Assembly: GCA_022837365.1 (NCBI GenBank)
Contig: JALHHV010000034.1
Span: forward strand, 1-12,424
DNA length: 12,424 bases
Origin: Desulfovibrio sp.
Lineage (GTDB): Bacteria; Desulfobacterota; Desulfovibrionia; Desulfovibrionales; Desulfovibrionaceae
Direction: 5' to 3'
The translations under genes and the position numbers were made by a program. A model generated the notes under the pieces. The model was not told the DNA's origin. It saw only the letters and a list, made by a program, of their open reading frames with translations, and ran no database searches. Positions 6,870-12,424 of this stretch are shown piece by piece (position 1 is the first letter of the stretch; each line of letters begins with the position of its first letter).

Positions 6870-7292
6870 ATGGCACTCAAGAACGGCGATACCGTCCGCG
6901 TCCACTATACCGGCACGCTGGACGACGGCACCGAGTTCGATTCCTCGCGCGACCGCGAACCGCTGGAATTCACCCTGGGCGAAGGCATGCTCATCCCCGG
7001 CTTCGAGAAGGCCGTGCTGGGCCTTGGCAAGGGCCAGTCGGTGAAGATCACCATTCCCGCCGACGAAGCCTACGGCGAACACGTGGAGGAAATGGTCATC
7101 ACCGTGCCGCGCGACCAGGTGCCCCCGCACATCGAGCCCGAGGTGGGCCTGATGCTGCAACTCATGACCGACGACGGCGAGCTTGACGTCACCGTCACCG
7201 ACGTCACCGAAGAGCACGTCACCCTCGACGCCAACCACCCCCTGGCCGGCGAAGACCTGACCTTTGACATCGAGTTGATCGAAATCTGCTAG
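6870..7292 (+). CDS. SlyD-like FKBP-type peptidyl-prolyl cis-trans isomerase
   Basis: A 140-residue cytoplasmic isomerase/chaperone of the SlyD class. The FKBP core opens with GDTVRVHYTGTLDDGTEFDSS and continues with LEFTLGEGMLIPGFEKAVLGL. The insert-in-flap chaperone domain occupies about residues 70-120 (YGEHVEEMV, VPRDQVPP), and the core is closed by DANHPLAGEDLTFDIELIEI. The protein ends there with a single Cys: the His/Cys-rich nickel-binding tail of E. coli SlyD is absent, so a role in hydrogenase nickel delivery is less likely than plain proline isomerase/holdase activity. AAGGAG at 6858-6863 fixes the start. It is monocistronic, bounded by its own candidate promoter and a clear terminator. 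Confidence 0.95.
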   Translation: MALKNGDTVRVHYTGTLDDGTEFDSSRDREPLEFTLGEGMLIPGFEKAVLGLGKGQSVKITIPADEAYGEHVEEMVITVPRDQVPPHIEPEVGLMLQLMTDDGELDVTVTDVTEEHVTLDANHPLAGEDLTFDIELIEIC

Positions 7293-7326
7293 GGACCGCC
7301 GCCCCGGCCCCGAATACGTGAACGCG

Positions 7327-7358
7327 AACGGCGCCCCCCTGACGGGAGCGCCGTTTTT
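7327..7358 (+). terminator. intrinsic terminator of the SlyD-like gene
   Basis: The stem AACGGCGC (7327-7334) pairs with GCGCCGTT (7348-7355), with extra C/G pairing inside the loop, and runs into TTTTT (7354-7358). It sits 34 bases after the stop. On the other strand it could weakly serve the convergent cyclase gene, but that side lacks a T-run. Confidence 0.88.
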
Positions 7359-7397
7359 GCATTTCGTTGTCGCCTGAACAGCCGCGCAGGCGTGGTA

Positions 7398-9026
7398 TCA
7401 GCCCCTGTCCGGGGACTCCGCATCCGTCCTCTCCGCCGGGTCCTCCGGCGCGGGGTGAACCGTTTCCTCCCACAGCACCACCCGGTTGCGGCCCGCCTGC
7501 TTGGCCCGGTACAGCGCGTGGTCGGCCCTGGCCAGCAGGTCCTCCAGCGGTCCGGAGCCATGGCGGGGCACGGCGGCAAGCCCCGCCACCCCCACGCTGA
7601 TGGCCACCGGCACCTGCATGCCCCCCTGGCGCAGGTCGATGCGCTCCACGTTGCGGCGGATGCGCTCGGCCAGGGCCATGGCCCGGACGGCGTCGGTGTT
7701 GGGCGCGATGATGGCGAATTCCTCGCCGCCCATGCGCACCACGAAATCGGACGAGCGCACCGTGGACATGATGATGGCGGCCAGCCTGCGCAGCACCTCG
7801 TCACCGGTGGCGTGCCCGTGCACGTCGTTGATGTGCTTGAAGTGGTCCAGGTCCAGCATCAGGCACGCGCACGGCTGCCCGGCCCGGCGGCAGATGCCCA
7901 CGACGCGGGCGCCCTCCTCGGCCAGCAGGCGGCGGTTGGCCAGTCCGGTCAGGTCGTCCGTGCCGGAAAGGCGCTCCAGCTCTCCCACGTGGATGCCGAT
8001 GCGCTCGGCCATGCGGCAGAAGTTGCGGTACAGCCGTTCCAGTTCCGGGGTCATCTGCGCGGCGTCCAGGCCCGGGCAGGCGTTGCCGTATTCGCCCGCC
8101 ATGATCCGCTCGGACATGGCGGATATGCGTTCGATGGGCTCGGTGACGCGCCGCGCGAGGCGCAGCAGGAAGGGCGTGAGCACGGCCATGGTCAGGCCGG
8201 ACACCGCCAGCAGAAGCAGCAGCAGGCGGTGCATGTCGCCCAGCACGTCGGACACGGCCCGCTCCTGCACCAGCAGCCATTCGCCGTTCTTGAGCGGCAG
8301 CCCCACCCCCAGCACCCGGTGGCCGTCGCGGTTGAGGTAGGGAACCGGGCCGTCGATGGCCGTGCTGTCCGCGGGCAGCGGAATGGCCGACGCGCCTTCC
8401 GGGGCCAGCAGGGGCAGGCCGGTGGCGGCCTCCACCAGGAAAGGGGGGTCCACCGGGGTGCGCCGCAGGCTGCTGACCATCTCGTGCAGCGCGTCGATGC
8501 GCACCGCGCCGAAGACCAGCCCCGCGAAGTCGCCCTGCGGGTTCATCACCGGGGACGAGAAGATCACGATGGCCTTGCCCGAGGCGCGCCCCACCAGCGC
8601 CCGCGAGATGAACGGCTGCCCCTGGCGCGCCCGCAGGAAGTATTCGCGGTCGGAAAGGTCCACCCCGCCCTCGGGCGTGTCGAAGTCCACCACCGTGCGC
8701 CCGTCCGCGTCCACGTAGACCAGCGACCGGAAATCGCCGTGCGCGTCGAGAAAGGCGTGGAAATCGCGCGTCATGGCGGGCAGGTCCACACGGCGCACCG
8801 CATCGGTGCGGGACACGTGCACCACGTCGGCCAGGCGGTAGCCCAGCCAGCGCTCCACGTCGAAACGGTGATGGCGCAGTTCCGCATGCATCTCGCGCTG
8901 GGCCCTGTTCAGCCCTTCGGTGCGCAGCACGCCGTAGAACGCCGTCAGCGAGAGGGCCAGCGGCAGCAGGATGAGCAGCAGCGAATAGAACCTGAGTTGC
9001 GCCTTGATGGTACGGCCACGCCGCAT
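7398..9026 (-). CDS. membrane diguanylate cyclase, Cache-HAMP-GGDEF
   Basis: A 542-residue inner-membrane sensor that makes cyclic di-GMP from two GTP. A first membrane segment (about 13-34, LLLILLPLALSLTAFYG) is followed by a periplasmic Cache sensor domain (about 35-260, with the DREYFLRARQGQPFIS motif and PVMNPQGDFAGLV). A second membrane segment (about 267-289) leads to a HAMP-like linker (RVTEPIERISAMSERIMAGEYG) and a GGDEF domain starting at LSGTDDLTGLANRR. The active site is GGEEF (433-437), intact, and RSSD (424-427) five residues before it is a canonical inhibitory I-site, so product feedback is expected. The C-terminal tail is acidic and disordered. I chose ATG 9026 (MRRGRTIKAQLRFYS) because it sits just before the first membrane helix. 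Its ribosome site is poor, only a G-run, and the open frame continues to 9263 with filler sequence. The signal sensed is unknown. Confidence 0.92.
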   Translation of the reverse strand: MRRGRTIKAQLRFYSLLLILLPLALSLTAFYGVLRTEGLNRAQREMHAELRHHRFDVERWLGYRLADVVHVSRTDAVRRVDLPAMTRDFHAFLDAHGDFRSLVYVDADGRTVVDFDTPEGGVDLSDREYFLRARQGQPFISRALVGRASGKAIVIFSSPVMNPQGDFAGLVFGAVRIDALHEMVSSLRRTPVDPPFLVEAATGLPLLAPEGASAIPLPADSTAIDGPVPYLNRDGHRVLGVGLPLKNGEWLLVQERAVSDVLGDMHRLLLLLLAVSGLTMAVLTPFLLRLARRVTEPIERISAMSERIMAGEYGNACPGLDAAQMTPELERLYRNFCRMAERIGIHVGELERLSGTDDLTGLANRRLLAEEGARVVGICRRAGQPCACLMLDLDHFKHINDVHGHATGDEVLRRLAAIIMSTVRSSDFVVRMGGEEFAIIAPNTDAVRAMALAERIRRNVERIDLRQGGMQVPVAISVGVAGLAAVPRHGSGPLEDLLARADHALYRAKQAGRNRVVLWEETVHPAPEDPAERTDAESPDRG

Positions 9027-9184
9027 GGCGTCAGTCCCCCCCCCGATGGCCCGTGGGCCGTTCGGCTTGTCCCCCGCGTCCCCGGCCCGTGCCGGTTCCA
9101 TGCCGGTCCGATGCCGGGCTTGCGCCCGGCCGCCGCCGCGCGCGGCACGCCCCCCGGCGCGCCGCACATGATGAAGGCCCCGCC

Positions 9185-9213
9185 AATGTAAACGGCGAGA
9201 TACAGGTACGCAA
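9185..9213 (-). promoter_or_regulatory. candidate promoter of the diguanylate cyclase gene
   Basis: On the minus strand TTGCGT (complement of 9208-9213) and TACATT (complement of 9185-9190) are 17 bases apart. The -10 matches consensus at four of six positions and the -35 at three. The predicted leader is about 150 bases. Confidence 0.3.
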
Positions 9214-9269
9214 GCGGACGCCGACGCGCGGGGGATGCCCGGCGTGGCCGGACGTCCCGCCAAACGGGA

Positions 9270-9296
9270 ACGAGGCGCCCTTGGGGGGCGCCTCGT
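9270..9296 (-). terminator. strong hairpin ending the feo operon
   Basis: A perfect 11-bp stem, ACGAGGCGCCC (9270-9280) with GGGCGCCTCGT (9286-9296), and a 5-base loop lie 52 bases beyond the feoB stop. On the minus strand it is followed by TTCCCGTTTGG, which is only partly T-rich. It is most likely the feo terminator or a 3'-end stabiliser. Confidence 0.65.
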
Positions 9297-9302
9297 GTGG
9301 TT

Positions 9303-9324
9303 GCGGATGATGCGCGGATGATGC
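9303..9324. repeat. 11-bp perfect tandem duplication
   Basis: GCGGATGATGC occurs twice without a gap (9303-9313 and 9314-9324) between the feoB stop and the hairpin. It looks like a slippage product; no function is apparent. Confidence 0.6.
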
Positions 9325-9348
9325 GCGCGCGGACTGGGCCCGCCGGGG

Positions 9349-11670
9349 CTACCCCCCGGCCAGCATGGAGGTGCCGATCTGGTAGACGGCCACCGCGAGG
9401 CCGAAGGCCAGGATGGTGCTGAACACGGTGCTGAAGATGGCCCAGCGCCACGAGCCCGATTCCTGCTTGATGGCCACCACGGTGACGAAGCAGGGGGCGT
9501 ACAGCAGCACGAAGACCATCAGCGCGGCGGCCACGGCCGGGGTCCAGTGCGGGTCGGCCTTGATGCGTTCGGCCAGCGGCGCGGCGTCCTCGGCGTCCAC
9601 CTCGCCCAGCGAGTAGGCCGTGCCGAGGGTGGAGACGATGACTTCCTTGGCCGCGAAACCGCCCACCAGGGCGATGTTGGTGCGCCAGTCGAACCCGGCC
9701 GCGCCGGTCACAGATTCCAGGGCGATGCCCACGCGGCCCGCGATGGAGTATTCCAGGCCCGCGGCGGCTTCCTCGGCGTCGATGGCGGCAAGCTGCGCCT
9801 CGAACGGATCCTCTTCCTCGCCTTCGGCGGCGGCTTCACCGGCTTCGTCGGCGGCTTCGGCGCCGGCCTCGGCGGCGGGAGCCTCGGCCACGGCCTCGCC
9901 GGGGGCGGCCTCGTCCGCGGCTTCCGCACCGGCGGCCTTGTCACCGGCGGCTTCCGCCGCTTCCTTCTGGGCGGTGACGGCGGCGCGCTGCTCCTCGAAC
10001 GCGGCGGTGCGGTCCTCCGGCAGCTGCGGGAAGGTCATGGCCGCCCACAGCAGGATGGAGATGGCCAGAATGACGGTACCGGCCTTCTTGATGTACTGCC
10101 AGGTGCGCTCCCAGGTGTGGATGAGGATGCCGCGCAGGGTGGGCAGGCGGTACGGGGGCAGTTCCATGACGAAGGGGGTGGATTCGCCCTTGATCACCGT
10201 GGAGCGCAGCAGGCGCGAGACGATGAGCGCCATGCCCCAGCCCAGCAGGGTGAGGGCGAACATGGCCTGGGCCTCCTGATCGGAGAAGAACACGCCCACG
10301 AACAGGATGAACACCGGCAGCTTGGCGCCGCAGGTCATGAACGGCGCGGTGAGGATGGTGGCCAGCCGTTCGCGCGGGCTGCGCAGGGTGCGCGCGGCCA
10401 TGACGCCGGGCACGGCGCAGCCGCCCGCGATGCCGCCGGACACGATGTAGGGCATTACCGAGCAGCCGTGCAGGCCGAACAGCCGGAACACCCGGTCCAG
10501 CATGTAGGCCACGCGGGCCATGTAGCCGGAGTCTTCGAGGAAGGCGATCATCATGAACATGAGCATGATCAGCGGCACGAAGCCCATGACCCCGCCCACG
10601 CCGTCGATGATGCCCGAGACCACCAGCGACTTCAGCAGCCCGTCGGGCAGCGCGGCCGATGCCGTCTCGTTCAGCCAGCCGAAGAAGGCTTCCACCCAGC
10701 CCATGGGATATTCGCCGATGGCGAAGGTGATTTCGTAGATGCCGTACAGCACGGCCAGCATGATCACCGGACCCAGCAGGCGGTGGGTGAGCACGCGGTC
10801 CATGCGGTCGGAGGCGGCGAGACGCTCCGAAAGTTCGTCGTGGCGGGCCAGCACGCCCTGGCGCAGCACACCGGAAATGTAGCCGTAGCGGTAGTCGGCG
10901 ATGACGGCTTCGGGGTAGCTGTTCAGGGTGGCTTCCAGGTGGCGGGCCACCTCGGCGGTCATGGCTTCCAGTTCGGCGGCCAGCGGCCCTGCGGCGCGGC
11001 CCATGGCGCGGATGTCCTCGTCGCTTTCCAGGTACTTCAGGGCCACCCAGCGGGCCGGGTACTTGTCGGTAAGGAACCGGGCGGCCTCGATGCGCTCGAC
11101 CATGCGGGCCAGCACGGGGTCGAGGTCCGGACCGTAGGAAATCTCCAGCGGCTTCCAGGGGGTGCCGCGCCTGGCGTCGCCGTGGCCGATGGCGGCGGAC
11201 AGCAGTTCCTTCAGCCCTTCGCCGGTGCGGGCCACGGTTTCCACCACGGGCAGGTCCAGCAGTTGCGACAGGCGCGCGGCATCGATGCGCAGGCCCTGCT
11301 TGCGGGCCTCGTCGATCATGTTCAGGCCGAGCGCCACGGGAATGCCCAGTTCCATCAGCTGTACGGCCAGGTACAGGTTGCGCTCCAGCGCGCCCGCGTT
11401 GATGACGTCGATGACCACGTCGGGGCGGTCTTCCACCAGCACGCGGCGGGCCACCACTTCTTCCTGGGAATAGGCGGTGAGCGAATAGGTGCCGGGCAGG
11501 TCCACCACGCGCACTTCGCGCCCGTCCACGCGGGCGATGCCTTCCTTCTTTTCCACCGTGATGCCGGGGTAGTTGCCCACGTGCTGGCGCGAGCCGGTAT
11601 ACTCGTTGAACGCGGTGGTCTTGCCGGAGTTGGGGTTGCCCGCAAGGGCGACGATGACGTTGGCGGACAT
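9349..11670 (-). CDS. feoB: ferrous iron transport protein B
   Basis: A 773-residue inner-membrane Fe(II) transporter with a GTPase head. The G domain shows G1 GNPNSGKTT (11-19), VGNYPGITVEKKEG with the G2 Thr38, G3 DLPG (57-60), G4 NMID (117-120) and a G5-like ARTGEG. A helical spacer domain follows to about 290. The membrane part contains both Gate motifs with their conserved Cys: GGCAVPGVMAARTLRSPRER and APFMTCGAKLPV. Near the C-terminus GGFAAKEVIVSTLG is also conserved. Residues about 551-638 form a long Ala/Glu-rich acidic insert between two membrane segments, absent from typical FeoB. ATG 11670 is preceded by AGGAG and lies two bases after the feoA stop, so the pair is coupled. The longer frame to 11979 only reads through feoA out of phase. 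Confidence 0.97.
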   Translation of the reverse strand: MSANVIVALAGNPNSGKTTAFNEYTGSRQHVGNYPGITVEKKEGIARVDGREVRVVDLPGTYSLTAYSQEEVVARRVLVEDRPDVVIDVINAGALERNLYLAVQLMELGIPVALGLNMIDEARKQGLRIDAARLSQLLDLPVVETVARTGEGLKELLSAAIGHGDARRGTPWKPLEISYGPDLDPVLARMVERIEAARFLTDKYPARWVALKYLESDEDIRAMGRAAGPLAAELEAMTAEVARHLEATLNSYPEAVIADYRYGYISGVLRQGVLARHDELSERLAASDRMDRVLTHRLLGPVIMLAVLYGIYEITFAIGEYPMGWVEAFFGWLNETASAALPDGLLKSLVVSGIIDGVGGVMGFVPLIMLMFMMIAFLEDSGYMARVAYMLDRVFRLFGLHGCSVMPYIVSGGIAGGCAVPGVMAARTLRSPRERLATILTAPFMTCGAKLPVFILFVGVFFSDQEAQAMFALTLLGWGMALIVSRLLRSTVIKGESTPFVMELPPYRLPTLRGILIHTWERTWQYIKKAGTVILAISILLWAAMTFPQLPEDRTAAFEEQRAAVTAQKEAAEAAGDKAAGAEAADEAAPGEAVAEAPAAEAGAEAADEAGEAAAEGEEEDPFEAQLAAIDAEEAAAGLEYSIAGRVGIALESVTGAAGFDWRTNIALVGGFAAKEVIVSTLGTAYSLGEVDAEDAAPLAERIKADPHWTPAVAAALMVFVLLYAPCFVTVVAIKQESGSWRWAIFSTVFSTILAFGLAVAVYQIGTSMLAGG

Positions 11671-11672
11671 GG

Positions 11673-11912
11673 CTACTCCTGCGGACGGGGCTTGGCGTCG
11701 TCGGCCTCGTTGTTGCGCAACGAGAGGGTGAACCCCTTCAGGCGCAGGGCCACCGGGTCCATCAGGGGCGCGCGCCCCATCACCTCGATCTCCGCGCCGG
11801 GGATCAGCCCCATGTCGCGGATGCGCCGCCCCATCTCGCCGTGCGCGCTCACCGTGGCGATGCGCGCCCGCTGGCCCACGGCCAGTTGCCGCAGGGGAAT
11901 GGTTTTGCCCAT
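11673..11912 (-). CDS. feoA: ferrous iron transport protein A (SH3-like)
   Basis: A 79-residue cytoplasmic SH3-fold partner of FeoB. It shows the family pattern: the N-terminal PLRQLAVGQRARI, then RRIRDMGLIPGAEIEVMGRAP and a final VALRLKGFTLSLRNNEA, followed by a short polar tail. GAGGAGG lies upstream of ATG 11912. The stop is two bases from feoB, which indicates one operon and translational coupling. FeoA is thought to modulate FeoB activity. A Fur-box-like sequence lies about 50 bases upstream. Confidence 0.95.
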   Translation of the reverse strand: MGKTIPLRQLAVGQRARIATVSAHGEMGRRIRDMGLIPGAEIEVMGRAPLMDPVALRLKGFTLSLRNNEADDAKPRPQE

Positions 11913-11960
11913 CTTCGTGTCTCCTCCTCGCTGTGCGAGGGCTGGCTGCCCCCGCGAAAT

Positions 11961-11975
11961 TGAAAATCTTTCTCA
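11961..11975 (-). promoter_or_regulatory. Fur-box-like operator before feoA
   Basis: TGAAAAT-C-TTTCTCA matches the 7-1-7 inverted form TGATAAT-N-ATTATCA at 11 of 14 positions. It sits in an AT-rich island in otherwise GC-rich DNA, 49 bases before the feoA start. A minus-strand -35-like TTAACA (complement of 11984-11989) lies just upstream, so the box would cover the -10 region; no strong -10 is recognisable. Iron-dependent repression by Fur is inferred. Confidence 0.6.
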
Positions 11976-12035
11976 TCAATCGGTGTTAAAAAAAGGCGCG
12001 ACCCGAGGGCCGGCCATCTCCAGCTCTTTTCGCCG

Positions 12036-12196
12036 CTACTTGCCGCAGCCGCAGGAGTCGCCGGGCTTGGAGGCGTTGTGCCCCCCGCGGAGCAGCCGCA
12101 ACCGCACCCGCCCGACTTGCGGAACAGGTACCGCCACGCGACATACCCTGCCGCCACCAGCACGATGGCGACGACCACGAGGGAGTCCCAACTCAT
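12036..12196 (-). pseudogene. FeoB-associated Cys-rich small membrane protein, frameshifted at a G-run
   Basis: From ATG 12196, preceded by AAGGAG, the product reads MSWDSLVVVAIVLVAAGYV, one membrane helix, then WRYLFRKSGGCGCGCSAGG. This is the layout of the small FeoB-associated Cys-rich proteins. In the frame as given it then continues as unrelated sequence into feoA (to 11849, 115 residues). In the neighbouring frame the expected ending appears at once: HNASKPGDSCGCGK and a stop at 12036-12038. The two halves meet at a run of six G (plus-strand C 12081-12086); a seventh G would restore a clean 53-residue protein. So the sequence has a one-base deletion in a homopolymer: a sequencing error, a real null allele, or a slippage-switched gene. 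The protein would sit in the inner membrane near FeoB with a Cys-rich cytoplasmic tail that may bind iron. Confidence 0.75.
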
Positions 12197-12254
12197 TGCA
12201 TTCTCCTTTTCGATGACCGTGGCGGAAACGCGCCATCGGCGCCGGGCTCGGCGT

Positions 12255-12338
12255 CCGTCAGGCACGACCCGTCAGTCACGCTCCATCAAGCACAACCCGT
12301 GAGGCACAGCCGGTCAGCGCAACCGGTCAGTCGGGAAC
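12255..12338. repeat. degenerate 14-bp tandem repeat array, about six copies
   Basis: The consensus is CCGTCAGGCACAAC. Four units follow each other at exactly 14 bp (12255, 12269, 12283, 12297), each with one to four changes, and two more divergent units with CGGTCAG cores start at 12311 and 12324. The array fills the space between the upstream gene's stop (12327-12329) and the small Feo-associated gene, and its last units run into the end of the upstream gene. Confidence 0.7.
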
Positions 12339-12424
12339 CCGCTGGGCGAGTTGCACCGGCTCGCAGTAGACGTCGCAGGCCAGGGCGTCGCCCAGCACCA
12401 GAGAGGCGTCGCGCACCCTGACGC
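12327..12424 (-). CDS. C-terminus of an unidentified minus-strand protein (5' end outside window)
   Basis: The complement is open from the window edge to TGA (complement of 12327-12329) and gives about 32 residues ending EPVQLAQRVPD. The visible part, with DASLVLGDALACDVYCEP, has the codon bias of a real gene (mostly G/C third positions) and two Cys, but is too short to identify. It is upstream of and in line with the feo genes, so it could belong to the iron-uptake locus; a second FeoA-like protein is one possibility that cannot be tested here. Confidence 0.5.
   Translation of the reverse strand, partial: VRVRDASLVLGDALACDVYCEPVQLAQRVPD

Larger units (their letters stand above)
9027..9348 (-). 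other. intergenic region between feoB and the diguanylate cyclase gene
   Basis: This stretch of 322 bases has no gene I can support; the frames running through it are GC-driven and show no domain. It holds a hairpin at 9270-9296, an 11-bp tandem duplication at 9303-9324 and a weak promoter candidate for the cyclase. Confidence 0.6.

Noticed and set aside
7392..9191. 599-codon plus-strand open frame opposite the diguanylate cyclase
   Set aside because: His/Arg/Gln-rich shadow sequence with no domain; the minus strand carries a full Cache-GGDEF protein.
9027..9263. 79-residue N-terminal extension of the diguanylate cyclase
   Set aside because: Arg/Gly/Pro filler that would place the first membrane helix far inside the protein; ATG 9026 fits a membrane sensor. 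The poor ribosome site leaves some doubt.
9547..12216. 889-codon plus-strand open frame opposite feoB and feoA
   Set aside because: Its product is a His/Gly/Gln-rich shadow of the feoB codons without any domain; feoB on the other strand is unambiguous. Such long antisense frames are expected at this GC content.
12255..12338. CRISPR array
   Set aside because: The units are 14 bp and contiguous, with no unique spacers of uniform length and no cas genes nearby.

Overview
The window is very GC-rich, tightly packed bacterial chromosome. Codon choice, gene order and protein style (Ala/Arg-rich proteins, a biotin cluster beside lysA, a FeoAB locus) suggest a deltaproteobacterial sulfate reducer of the Desulfovibrio/Nitratidesulfovibrio type. 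This is an inference from the look of the genes; no rRNA or other taxonomic marker is present. I see no mobile element, tRNA, rRNA or CRISPR array.

Layout. (1) Positions 1-2979, plus strand: the 3' end of a biotin-synthesis operon. It holds the C-terminal part of a beta-ketoacyl-ACP synthase, a FabZ/ApeP-like hotdog-fold protein, bioF (KAPA synthase) and bioD (dethiobiotin synthetase), joined by 4-base stop/start overlaps. The exception is the hotdog/bioF junction, where the hotdog frame has no stop and the bioF frame has no full-length start. (2) Positions 3003-5121, minus strand: lysA (diaminopimelate decarboxylase), preceded on the same strand by a TrmB-family regulator whose helix-turn-helix carries a 9-bp tandem-repeat insertion. 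A 346-bp divergent region separates it from (3), a plus-strand M20 amidohydrolase (5468-6670) followed by a short SlyD-like FKBP prolyl isomerase (6870-7292) with a good intrinsic terminator. (4) Positions 7398-9026, minus strand: a membrane-bound Cache-HAMP-GGDEF diguanylate cyclase with intact active site and inhibitory site. (5) Positions 9349-12196, minus strand: the ferrous-iron uptake locus, made of a small FeoB-associated Cys-rich membrane protein (frameshifted here in a G-run), a Fur-box-like site, feoA and feoB, ending at a strong hairpin. (6) The window closes with the C-terminus of another minus-strand gene and a degenerate 14-bp tandem repeat.

How the parts work together. The ketosynthase and hotdog protein probably help make or modify the acyl-ACP/pimeloyl precursor that BioF condenses with alanine; BioD then closes the ureido ring. 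LysA makes lysine from meso-DAP and may be controlled by the TrmB-type regulator encoded just upstream. The Feo proteins import Fe(II), with probable Fur repression from the box before feoA. The cyclase and the isomerase look like independent units.

The most notable points are the hotdog-BioF junction (a possible broken fusion, with a TGGC-TGGC duplication at the break), the repeat-expanded HTH of the TrmB regulator with paired operator-like repeats on its likely promoter, the frameshifted FeoB-associated gene, the acidic Ala/Glu insert in FeoB, and the 14-bp tandem repeats next to the feo locus.
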